The translations under genes and the position numbers were made by a program. Below, piece by piece: positions 15,675-24,000 of a stretch of DNA of 30,085 bases. The notes under the pieces are model-generated. The model saw nothing but the letters and a program-made list of their open reading frames with translations, was not told the DNA's origin and searched no databases. How positions within the stretch are numbered: position 1 is the stretch's first letter; every line of letters begins with the position of its first letter. The stretch is from Pseudomonadota bacterium. Its GTDB lineage: Bacteria; Chloroflexota; Ktedonobacteria; Ktedonobacterales; JACDGC01. The stretch spans positions 1-30,085 of the forward strand of contig JAJPKG010000175.1 of NCBI GenBank assembly GCA_021323815.1, read 5' to 3'.

Positions 15675-17876
15675 ATGAGCAGTAGCAAACCACAGGCCGC
15701 GACTCAGGCGGCCAAGCAGGTGAAACGCGCCAGGTTGATTATCAATCCCCAGGCGTGGCACGGCACGGAATCGCACGATATCGCTGAGCGCATTTGCGCG
15801 CGGCTGGAAGAGCACGGCATCCAAACGGACGTGGTGCACACCACCGAAACGGATCATGGCACGCGCCAGGCGCGAGCAGCCGTGCAGGACGGTGTTGATC
15901 TGGTGATCGCCGCCGGCGGTGACGGCACCATCCAAGATGTCGCCAAAGGCTTGCTGGGCACGAAGACAACGCTGGGGATCATTCCCTGCGGCACCATGAA
16001 CAATATCGCCCGCAGTTTGTATATCCCCGAAGATGTCGATGCCGCGTGCGAGTTGATCTTCACCGGACGGCGCAAGTTGCTGGATGTTGGCATGGTCAAC
16101 GGCAAGCCGTTTCTGGAAGTGGTAAGCATCGGTTTTGAAGCGCCGCTTTTCGCGCTGGGCGAGCAGACGCGCCACCAGGGGATTTTCGGCGCGCTGCGGG
16201 CGACGGCGGCCATGCTGCGCCGGCTGTGGCGGCTGCAACCTTATGGCTTCGTCATCGAACTCGACGGGCGGCGCCGGCTGGTGCGTGCCCAGCAGATCTC
16301 GATCTGCAACACCCCGCGTTATGGTCTGGGCTTCGAGATGGCCCCCGACGCGCGCATGGATGACGGCCTGCTGGATGTCGTCATCATTCGCCAGTCGCGC
16401 CGGTGGGATCTCATCCGCCATTATTGGTCCATCATGCAGGGGCGGCGCGAGCTGGATACGCGGGTACAGATGCGCCGCGCCAAGCGCATTCGCGTCAGCA
16501 GCAAGCATTTGTTGCCGGTGACGGCGGACGGTGAGGAGATCGGCACGCTGCCGGCGAATATCAATGTTGCCTCGCGCAAGCTGACAGTCATTGTGGGGCA
16601 ACAGCCCACCACGCCCGAACCCACGCCCTCGCCGTTCGTGGAACTCATGCGGACGATGGCCCCCAAAGACAACGACCGCTCGCCGAATGAATATTCGGAT
16701 GCCGAGAGCGCGCGGCGCATGAGCCAATTTGCCAGTTGGTATTGGCTCATCACCGGCATCATCGGCGCGCTGGCGTGGTTGAGCCATACACTCGGCTTGT
16801 GGCAACATTTGCCCGCGCCGAAGCAACTGGGTGGCTCGCGCCGGCAACAGCAGCGGCACGCCCTGGCGCTGGGCCTCGTGCCGGTGGCGCTGGCAGCCAT
16901 TTTCTGGCGGCTGCGCATGCGGCTGGAAGCGCTGGCATTTTTGCTGACCGGCGCGATGGGCAACATCGTCACGCCTCTGTGGCGCTCGGTTGCCAAGCAT
17001 CATCCCAACGTGGTGGAACCGGACGACGCCACCATGCACGCGGTGGCCAGCATGGGCGTGCTGGGCGCGGGATTGTGGGCGACGCGCAAGCCGACGGTGC
17101 GCCGCTTTTTGTTCAGCGGCGTGCTGGCCGGGCTGGGCGCGTGGTTCAGCTTCATGGATCGCCGGTCCACCGCGCCGCCTGAGCGCCAGCGCGAGAGCAT
17201 CGCGTTGGGAGCCGGTTTGGGCGCGCTGTGGCTGGGCGGCATAGTGAATCTGCTGGCGTGGCTGCGGCATAGCCTGCTGCACGTCGCTGGCACCGCCGAG
17301 ATCGCGGATCCCGCCACGCCGTCGCCTGCCCCCGTCGCGCCCGTGCTGGGGCCGGGCGATACGCTCAGCGCGCCCGTTGCCATCAACACGTCACTGGAAC
17401 GCGGCGACATCCTGCTCTTCGGCCCGGATGGCACCATCGGCGCGCAGGTCATCGAGTTTGTGACGCGCTCGCACTATCACCACACCGCCATCTATGACGG
17501 TGAGGGCATGGTGATCGAAGCCATGCCGGAGGGCGTCATGCGCCGCCCGCTGGGCAACCGGCGCGTCACCGGCATCCGCCCCAACGTGCCCGCTGCCAGC
17601 CGCGAGGCCGTCGCGGATTGGGCGCGCAACCATGTGGGCGACAAATATGACACGCGCGGCCTGTTCCTCATCGCCTTCGACCGCATTTTCCCCGGTCTGC
17701 GGCTGGGCGGTCCGCCGTCGCACCGCTTTTCGTGCGCCGTCTTCGTCGCCGACGCCTATATGCAAGAGGGGTATGATCTGCTGCCCAACCAACGGTGGCA
17801 AGATCTCGTTCCCGCCGATTTCATCGAACTGATCGACACGCCTCCCAAGATCGTCGCCGCCGCTCAACATTCGTGA
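15675..17876 (+). CDS. Lipid kinase (DAGK-type) fused to membrane segments and a permuted NlpC/P60 domain
   Basis: 733-aa three-part protein. Residues about 17-315 are a diacylglycerol/sphingosine-type lipid kinase: RLIINPQAWHG, AAGGDGTIQDVAKG (GGDGT 81-85), IIPCGTMNNIARSL (104-113), MDDGLLDVVI, and a closing DGE. This fold phosphorylates membrane lipids with ATP. Residues about 350-565 hold four or five hydrophobic stretches (for example YWLITGIIGALAWLSHTLGL). Residues about 574-733 form a YiiX-like permuted NlpC/P60 domain: LERGDILLFGPDG, catalytic-type His in SHYHHTAIYDGEG, then the nucleophile-type Cys in RFSCAVFVADAY. The ATG at 15675 follows a purine-rich GGGGC-AGAT; the ribosome site is weak. 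It starts a plus-strand envelope gene run. Standalone versions of both enzymes are common; I do not know this combination as a named protein. Confidence 0.85.
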   Translation: MSSSKPQAATQAAKQVKRARLIINPQAWHGTESHDIAERICARLEEHGIQTDVVHTTETDHGTRQARAAVQDGVDLVIAAGGDGTIQDVAKGLLGTKTTLGIIPCGTMNNIARSLYIPEDVDAACELIFTGRRKLLDVGMVNGKPFLEVVSIGFEAPLFALGEQTRHQGIFGALRATAAMLRRLWRLQPYGFVIELDGRRRLVRAQQISICNTPRYGLGFEMAPDARMDDGLLDVVIIRQSRRWDLIRHYWSIMQGRRELDTRVQMRRAKRIRVSSKHLLPVTADGEEIGTLPANINVASRKLTVIVGQQPTTPEPTPSPFVELMRTMAPKDNDRSPNEYSDAESARRMSQFASWYWLITGIIGALAWLSHTLGLWQHLPAPKQLGGSRRQQQRHALALGLVPVALAAIFWRLRMRLEALAFLLTGAMGNIVTPLWRSVAKHHPNVVEPDDATMHAVASMGVLGAGLWATRKPTVRRFLFSGVLAGLGAWFSFMDRRSTAPPERQRESIALGAGLGALWLGGIVNLLAWLRHSLLHVAGTAEIADPATPSPAPVAPVLGPGDTLSAPVAINTSLERGDILLFGPDGTIGAQVIEFVTRSHYHHTAIYDGEGMVIEAMPEGVMRRPLGNRRVTGIRPNVPAASREAVADWARNHVGDKYDTRGLFLIAFDRIFPGLRLGGPPSHRFSCAVFVADAYMQEGYDLLPNQRWQDLVPADFIELIDTPPKIVAAAQHS

Positions 17877-17882
17877 TATCAT
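17874..17882 (+). promoter_or_regulatory. Extended -10 overlapping the kinase stop codon
   Basis: TGATATCAT: the TGA is the stop of the kinase fusion and also the TGn of an extended -10 (TATCAT, 17877-17882). Two GC-rich hairpins follow before the next start: GGCGGGC/GCTCGCC and CCGGGCGC/GCGCCCGG, the second directly before the ribosome site. Confidence 0.45.
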
Positions 17883-17969
17883 AGCCGCAGGCGGGCCGCA
17901 TGCTCGCCGCTGACATCACGCCGGGCGCATGCTGAATCGGGCAGCGCGCCCGGAAGGAAGAGGGCGGCA

Positions 17970-19586
17970 GTGTCCTTGAAGCGATCTGGTTTGGGCGCGC
18001 AGGCAGTGTTATGGGGCGCGCTTGGTTTTGCGCTGCTGGCATGGTTGGGCGTCACCATCGCCGCGCTGGTCATCGACGGCGATTGGCAACATATTTTCCT
18101 GAATGCTGCATGGGGATTCTTCATTTTCATGCCGATTGTGTTCTTGGTCATTTTGGTAATGCTGCTCATAGCGTTCGTCAATCTGCCCCGGCGTCGTCAG
18201 ATATTGCTGCGCGCCGGCGATCCCCTGATGACGCCTCCCGCGCCGCAACAGCCTGATCCTGCTCTGGCGCTGCATACTGGTGAAACCCTTACTTTCGGCT
18301 GGCGTCAGCCCGCAAGCACCACCTTAACGGGGCTGTTGGTCGGTCCGCTTCTCGGTGCATTTGTGGCACTCTCTGGTGAAGTCATGGTTTTCAGCACGAT
18401 TCCTGCTTTCGGCAGCACGTCGCTGAATCCCTTTTATGATGCGTTTGGGGATACTCTGGGGCCACCACCCACCCCCACCCCGCTGGACTGGATTGCTGCT
18501 GCATTTCCCATCGCTTTCGGACTGCTGGTGCTATCACTGAGCCTATGGGCCACACTCGCTGGCAGGCGCGCGCGCATCACGGCGGATGATCGTGGCATCA
18601 CATACCAGCGGTCGTTTCAGCGAACGCGGTTCATTCCCTGGAATGATATCCACGTCCTCATCAGGCGCAGCCAAACGAAAGACGGCAGCGCGGGGGACTA
18701 TTATGTGTGGGGCAGCGATTACGGCATCGTCTTTACCGTGAATCCCAAAATCACAGTGCCGGCCACCTCGCAGCGCGGAGCGCGGCAGCGGAACAGCGGT
18801 TTTATCTATGAAGGCGGATATGAGACGTATATTCGCGATGCGGCGCGGCTGCTGGCGACCATCTCGGCGCGCAGCTTTGTACCGCTGCACATCACGCGCG
18901 TGGGCGAGCGCGCCAACCAGGGTATGTCCCGGCGTTTCCCACTGCTCACGCTCACCCTGGAAGACATCCAGAACGCTCCCCTGGCGACAGCCCCGTTGCA
19001 ACCTGATATGTCCGCCGCGCCGCACGTCGCGGAGATCAAGCTGAATGCGCGCATCTTCACACGGCGATTCTGGGCCGAAGTCGTGGTCTGGATGTTCGTG
19101 TTCGCGGCCCTCGTCGTCCTCTTTGACCGACACATCGTGGTGGATTTCGGCCAACTGTTTTCAGACGGGCCGCTTGCGGTGAGCGCTGCCACAGCGTTTC
19201 TCGCCTTCATGCTCGTTCTGTTGGCCATGATGCCGCCACTCGTGATCCGTTCCGCCCGCGCCCAGCAAGATATTATTGCCGATGTCACCGGACTCAAGAG
19301 GCTGAGCGGCGAGGGGAGCACTGCTGTCCCCTGGGAAGATATCCGCGCCTGGGGCGTGGTGCCGCCGCCACCCGGTAGCAACAAGGCGGCTCGTTATCTT
19401 GTCATGACGGAAGCGGGGCTGCGCTTCACCTGGCGCGAACCGGCAAACGCGCAATTGGGTGGGCGCGGTGTGCAGGGCGACCGGCAGGCGGCCTATCGCC
19501 AGCGCGCCGACGCATTACACGCGCTCATCGTCGCGCGCACCGGCCTGCCACTGCATGACCTCACCGACCATTTTGCTCAGCGATAA
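17970..19586 (+). CDS. Large membrane protein with two PH-like segments, function unknown
   Basis: 538 aa, GTG start with GAGGG about 5 nt upstream. Hydrophobic segments at about residues 12-35, 45-70, 118-145, 172-197, 373-390 and 402-425. Two soluble stretches resemble bacterial PH-like (bPH) domains: ITADDRGITYQRSFQRTRFI then PWNDIHVLI (about 205-235), and IIADVTGLKRL then VPWEDIRAWGVV (about 430-465). Both share a G-x-x-x-x-x...(I/V)PW(N/E)DI pattern, so this may be an internal duplication of a membrane half plus a PH half. The C-terminus is soluble and Ala/Arg-rich. I do not recognise a named gene. It lies 93 nt after the lipid kinase fusion and may act with it at the membrane (inference). 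Confidence 0.7.
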   Translation: MSLKRSGLGAQAVLWGALGFALLAWLGVTIAALVIDGDWQHIFLNAAWGFFIFMPIVFLVILVMLLIAFVNLPRRRQILLRAGDPLMTPPAPQQPDPALALHTGETLTFGWRQPASTTLTGLLVGPLLGAFVALSGEVMVFSTIPAFGSTSLNPFYDAFGDTLGPPPTPTPLDWIAAAFPIAFGLLVLSLSLWATLAGRRARITADDRGITYQRSFQRTRFIPWNDIHVLIRRSQTKDGSAGDYYVWGSDYGIVFTVNPKITVPATSQRGARQRNSGFIYEGGYETYIRDAARLLATISARSFVPLHITRVGERANQGMSRRFPLLTLTLEDIQNAPLATAPLQPDMSAAPHVAEIKLNARIFTRRFWAEVVVWMFVFAALVVLFDRHIVVDFGQLFSDGPLAVSAATAFLAFMLVLLAMMPPLVIRSARAQQDIIADVTGLKRLSGEGSTAVPWEDIRAWGVVPPPPGSNKAARYLVMTEAGLRFTWREPANAQLGGRGVQGDRQAAYRQRADALHALIVARTGLPLHDLTDHFAQR

Positions 19587-19630
19587 GGCACGATCTGTGA
19601 TGTGATTAGCACCATCAGCGCGCGCCCATG

Positions 19631-19639
19631 TGCTACGAT
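19631..19639 (+). promoter_or_regulatory. Extended -10 promoter upstream of the small membrane protein
   Basis: TGC followed by TACGAT (19634-19639); no clear -35. A CCCGGCA/TGCCGGG hairpin (19663-19681, loop 5) follows within 25 nt. Confidence 0.45.
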
Positions 19640-19705
19640 ACAGGAAGAGAACAGGCACATTCCCCGGCAAGCAATGCCGGGCTAGATAGAGAAAGGCGTG
19701 TAAGC

Positions 19706-20035
19706 ATGCAAAATATCACCCCGGTCTATTCTACCAAGCCCAAAGGCTCCATCTTTTGGGGCGCGACGGTGATGTTTTTCGGCGGACTGCTCTTGTCGTG
19801 GATTCCGTTTTTTGGCGGCTTGATCGCCGGCATCGTTGGCGGCAAAATCGCTGGCTCGGTGCGCAATGCGATCATCGCCGCCATCATTCCCGCCATCGTG
19901 GTGGCCGGTCTCGCCGCGCTTGTGACCATCTTCCATCCGGTGATTGCCGTTTTCGCGTTCGTTGGCGCGTTTCTTTTCGCCATTCTGCACCTGATTGGCG
20001 TGCTGATCGGCGCAATTATCGGCGGCATCCTGTAA
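19706..20035 (+). CDS. Small Gly-rich membrane protein, unknown function
   Basis: 109 aa. After a polar head (MQNITPVYSTKPKGS) there are three or four hydrophobic helices: FWGATVMFFGGLLLSWIPFF, a GLIAGIVGGKIAGSV glycine-zipper segment, AIIAAIIPAIVVAGLAALVT, and a C-terminal FLFAILHLIGVLIGAIIGGI. The ATG at 19706 has GAAAGG about 8 nt upstream; an in-frame upstream extension lacks a ribosome site. The composition is similar to small archaeal and bacterial DUF5518-like membrane proteins, but that match is only by style. It is followed after 11 nt by the nucleotidyltransferase gene, so the two are probably co-transcribed. Confidence 0.7.
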   Translation: MQNITPVYSTKPKGSIFWGATVMFFGGLLLSWIPFFGGLIAGIVGGKIAGSVRNAIIAAIIPAIVVAGLAALVTIFHPVIAVFAFVGAFLFAILHLIGVLIGAIIGGIL

Positions 20036-20046
20036 GGCGCTGTGCG

Positions 20047-20817
20047 ATGGATGAGGGTGACGCGCTGCGACAGCAGCGGGCGGCAGAGATGCTGCGTGGC
20101 GGCGTGTTGCTGGGGCGCATCCGCGAGCAGATTCGCGCGCTGGATGCGAGCGAACAGCCGAAGGTCGCCGTAATCGCGGGTGGCGAGCGGCTGTTCGGCG
20201 TCAGCAAGCTGGGCGTGCTGGCGGGATCGTTCAATCCACCGACGCGGGCGCACGTGGCGCTGGCCGAGAGCGCGCGGCAACACGGCGGCTGCGAGGTCGT
20301 GCTGTGGACCATCAGCCGCGTGACGGTGGATAAAGAGCGCGTGACGCGCGCCCCGCTGGATCTGCGCCTGGCGACGCTCGTTGCCCTCACCAGCGCGCTT
20401 CCACACGATGCCGTCGCGTGCATCAATCGCGGTCTGTATGCCGATCAGGCGCAGGCCGTCCGTGTCGTGCTGCCTCACCTGCGCGATCTCGCCTTCATCA
20501 TCGGCTATGACAAGATCGTGCAGATCCTCGATCCGCATTATTACACCGACCGCGATGCCGCGCTGGATGCATTGTTTGGGCTGGCGGAAGTGCTGGTGGC
20601 TCCCCGCGACGACGAGGGCGAGCGCGACCTGGCCGCGCTGATGGCGCAATCGCAGAACCGCCGCTGGGCGAACCGCGTGCGCTTCATCCCGCTTGATCCC
20701 GCCCTGCGCCGCATCTCTTCCACCGAAGCGCGCGAGCGCATTGCGCGCAACCAACCCATCGCTGATCTCGTTCCCCCCGAAGCCCTGGCGCTGGTCGCTG
20801 CCGGCGGTTATGCTTGA
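20047..20817 (+). CDS. NMN/NaMN adenylyltransferase-family nucleotidyltransferase
   Basis: 256 aa. Core motifs of the cytidylyltransferase-like family: GVLAGSFNPPTRAHVALAES (GxFNPxTxAH, equivalent of the HxGH loop, residues about 59-78) and ISSTEARERIA near the C-terminus (ISSTxxR). These make it similar to NadD or NMN adenylyltransferase, which form dinucleotides in NAD biosynthesis. It is longer than usual NadD (about 190-210 aa) because of a 57-residue N-terminal extension (MDEGDALRQQRAAEMLRGGV and onward) and an insert around residues 130-200. A weak AAGG lies about 9 nt before the ATG. It is probably co-transcribed with the small membrane gene. Whether NaMN is the true substrate is not decidable from sequence. 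Confidence 0.8.
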   Translation: MDEGDALRQQRAAEMLRGGVLLGRIREQIRALDASEQPKVAVIAGGERLFGVSKLGVLAGSFNPPTRAHVALAESARQHGGCEVVLWTISRVTVDKERVTRAPLDLRLATLVALTSALPHDAVACINRGLYADQAQAVRVVLPHLRDLAFIIGYDKIVQILDPHYYTDRDAALDALFGLAEVLVAPRDDEGERDLAALMAQSQNRRWANRVRFIPLDPALRRISSTEARERIARNQPIADLVPPEALALVAAGGYA

Positions 20818-20859
20818 TCGCTCTCCATCCCCCAATGGTCATACCGGCAATCCCCATTC

Positions 20860-20888
20860 TTGTCAGACGCACGAGTTTTCGTTACAAT
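20860..20888 (+). promoter_or_regulatory. Promoter of the full-length PBP gene
   Basis: TTGTCA (20860-20865), a 17-nt spacer and TACAAT (20883-20888). A hairpin GCTGCCG/CGGCGGC (20932-20951, loop 6, one wobble) lies in the roughly 150-nt leader before the chosen start. Confidence 0.65.
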
Positions 20889-21048
20889 GGTCTGCGCGAC
20901 AACGCATGCTCTTTTGCAAGCAAGAATGCGGGCTGCCGGCATATCGGCGGCTGGTGATAGGCAACAACGCAACAGCATCGGTGACAAGGGACCGCGACGG
21001 AAAGCGCAGCGCTCGCCGTCGGTGGTTCCGGTGGAGGATGACCAGGCT

Positions 21049-24000
21049 ATGGGGTACGATGATCGCTATGGTCGGCGCGGGTATGACGACGAGACGCCGC
21101 GACGTTCCAGCGGCAGCCGGGGAGACGGATATTCGGAGTATGACGCACCGCGTTCAGGCCCGCCGTCACGCCCGCGCAACAGCCGTCCGCGAGATGACTA
21201 TGGCGATTATGGGCCGCCGCGTTCCTCGTCATCTTCGCGCCCGCGCCGTGATGATGATGCCTATCGCGGCGGTCCGGCGCGCAGCAGCCGCCCGCGTGAT
21301 GAGTATGACCAGCCCCGCACGCGGCGGCGTGATGATGGCAGCCGCAGCGGTGGCGCGCGCGACATGATGCGCCGGGTGCGCGACAGCCTGACGGGAGCGT
21401 ATGACGCCCTCAGCCGCGAGGTGCGCTCCATGCGCAGCCGGGCCGACAGCCGCAGCGCTGGCCCTTCACGCTCGCGCCGGGACGATTACGATGATGTTGC
21501 GCCGCGCAACCGCGAGTGGGTGGATGACGGCGATGATTATGGCCGCGCTCCTGCGGGCCGGGCCGGCTCTTCCGGCGGAGGGCGCAACGCGTCGGGCACG
21601 CAACAGCCCACCGCCGCGCGCAACACGCGCAACAAATCGCTGGCGCTGAAGCTGATCAACCGGCGGCGGCGCGTGCGCGAGGGCGGCATGAAACCCGGCA
21701 CGCGGGCTGCGATGGTGACGGTGTTCGCGGTGCTGGGGGTCATCCTCATCATCGGCGGCGGCATCGGCTCCGGCTATGCGTATGCCATGACGCAACAATA
21801 CGCCGATGTCATCGCGAACCTGGGCCTCAGCCGCACGCTGCAATCGTCGCGCATCTATGACCGGCACGGCGTGCTGCTCTATCAGACGTTCGGCCAGCAA
21901 AACGGCACCCGTGATTATCTGGACTATTGCGACATCCCCAAAATCGTCCAGGCGGCGACGGTGGATACCGAGGATCACACGTTCTGGAGCAACCCAGGCG
22001 TCGATCCCATCGGCTTGATCCGCGCCGCCACTGTTGACCTGAACCACAGCGGCAACACGCAGGGCGGCTCGACCATCACCCAGCAATTGGTGAAGTTGGC
22101 GGTGCTGGGCGACAGTAGCCGAAAAATTGGGCGTAAGATCGATGAAGCCATTCTCGCCATCAACGTGACACAGCATTACAGCAAGCAAGACATCTTGACG
22201 ATGTATCTCAACATCGTCCCCTATGGCTTCAACTATGAGGGCATTGAGGCGGCGGCGGAAAATTATTTTCACCTGAAGCCCAAAGTGGTCTCGCCCAACA
22301 CGACCGATCCGCAAGAGCAAGCGTTCTTGCAGCAATACAAACAGTGCTTGCAAGATCGCGGCGAGGCGCTGCCGACGAAGATTATGATGTCTGGCGCATA
22401 TCAGTTGCAGCCCTGGCAGGCGACCTTGCTGGCCGGCGTGCCCAACAACCCCAACATCTTCAATCCGTACCTCAACCCCGACAACGCGGTCTGGCGTCAA
22501 TATGGCGGCGTGCTGAAGTCGATGGACCAATATGGCGACGATCAGTATCTCTATAAGCTCGACAGCAACGGCAACAAAGTGATGCTGACGCCGCAGGAGA
22601 TGAGCGATTACACCCATCAGTTGTTGACCCAGACGGATAAAAAAGGCCACAAGGTGAACATCTTCGCCAGCCAATATCAGGGAACGAACGGCACCTTCTC
22701 TGGCAAGCTGGCTCCGTTCTTCGTGGATTACGTCATGGGGCAGATCGCGCAGACCTATCCCGGCGGGATGGAAGCATTCGCCACTGCCGGCCTGAACGTC
22801 TATACCACGCTGGACTACGGCGACCCCTCTATCCCCCAATCTGATCTGGCGCGCATCCAGATCGATCTGCAAACTGGCAAGCTCACAGCGAAGGATTATA
22901 ATCCTAAGAAGGAGAATTGGCTTCCACGCGTGGGACTGGAGCAATACGCCGAGTTCGTGGTGAAGCGCAACATCCAACAGGACTTCCCTGATTATTGGTA
23001 TTGCGGAAGTAATCTGGCTCACCCTGATTACAGTGCTGGAGGGGGGGGAATCGATACAAATCCCTTTGCTGATAATCAAAACTGGTGCTACGAAACGCCG
23101 CTCAATAGCCCGTATACCAACGTACATGACGGCGCGTTAACGGCGATCGACCCACGCAACGGTGACATCTTGGCAATGGTCGGCGGTGTGGATTATAACG
23201 GCACAACGGATACAACACGTGCGGGCGGTCAATTCAACGTGGCGATCTCGACGCAGCGCTCGATGGGTTCATCGTTCAAACCCGTTGTCTATGCGACAGC
23301 GTTGCAGATGGGCTGGACGCCTGGCACAGTGATCCGCGATCAACCGACATGCTTCCCTGCGGCAGGTTCCACCGAGGCTCGTGCAGCGGATGGTTATCTG
23401 TGCCCCGGCAATTATGTGCCACATAACGATGAATATTGGACCTGGGCAGGGCCGCAGCCGATCAAATATCTGTTGGGCAACTCGCTCAACACACCGGCAG
23501 AATTGGCGCTTTCTTACGTCGGCTTGCGCGCTGATCCCAATAACCCCTCGCCGCTGATTGCGATGGCGCAGCGATTGGGTATCACCACACTCAAATCCAA
23601 CGATGTCGGCCCCTCAACTGCCATTGGCACCCAGCCTGTGCCGTTGATCCAATTGACCAGCGCCTATGGTACCTTCGCCAATCAAGGCTATCGCGTGCCC
23701 TATCGCGCCATCCTCAGCATCGTGCGCGCTGACGGCAAGGTGATTCAGCCATATGTTGCGAATCCACCGGGTTATCAGGCCATTAGCAAAGAGGCCGCGT
23801 TCATGATCACCAGCATCCTGGATGACAACAATGCGCGTGTGGCAGACTTCGGCCCGAACAACCCGCTGCACTTCTGGGGCCGCGACGTGGCGGCAAAAAC
23901 CGGCACATCCGACGCCGAGCGCGATATCGTAACGATGGGCTATACGCCCTGGCTGGCACTGGGGGTGTGGGTTGGTAATGCCGATGCAGAGTCAGCGCAA

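Noticed and set aside
15603..17282. 559-codon minus-strand ORF opposite the lipid kinase fusion
   Set aside because: Shadow ORF rich in Gln, Arg and His with no motifs; the plus strand has clear catalytic motifs.
19605..19625. TGTGA-type half site resembling a CRP/FNR box
   Set aside because: Only one half (TGTGAT) is present; the opposite half does not match.
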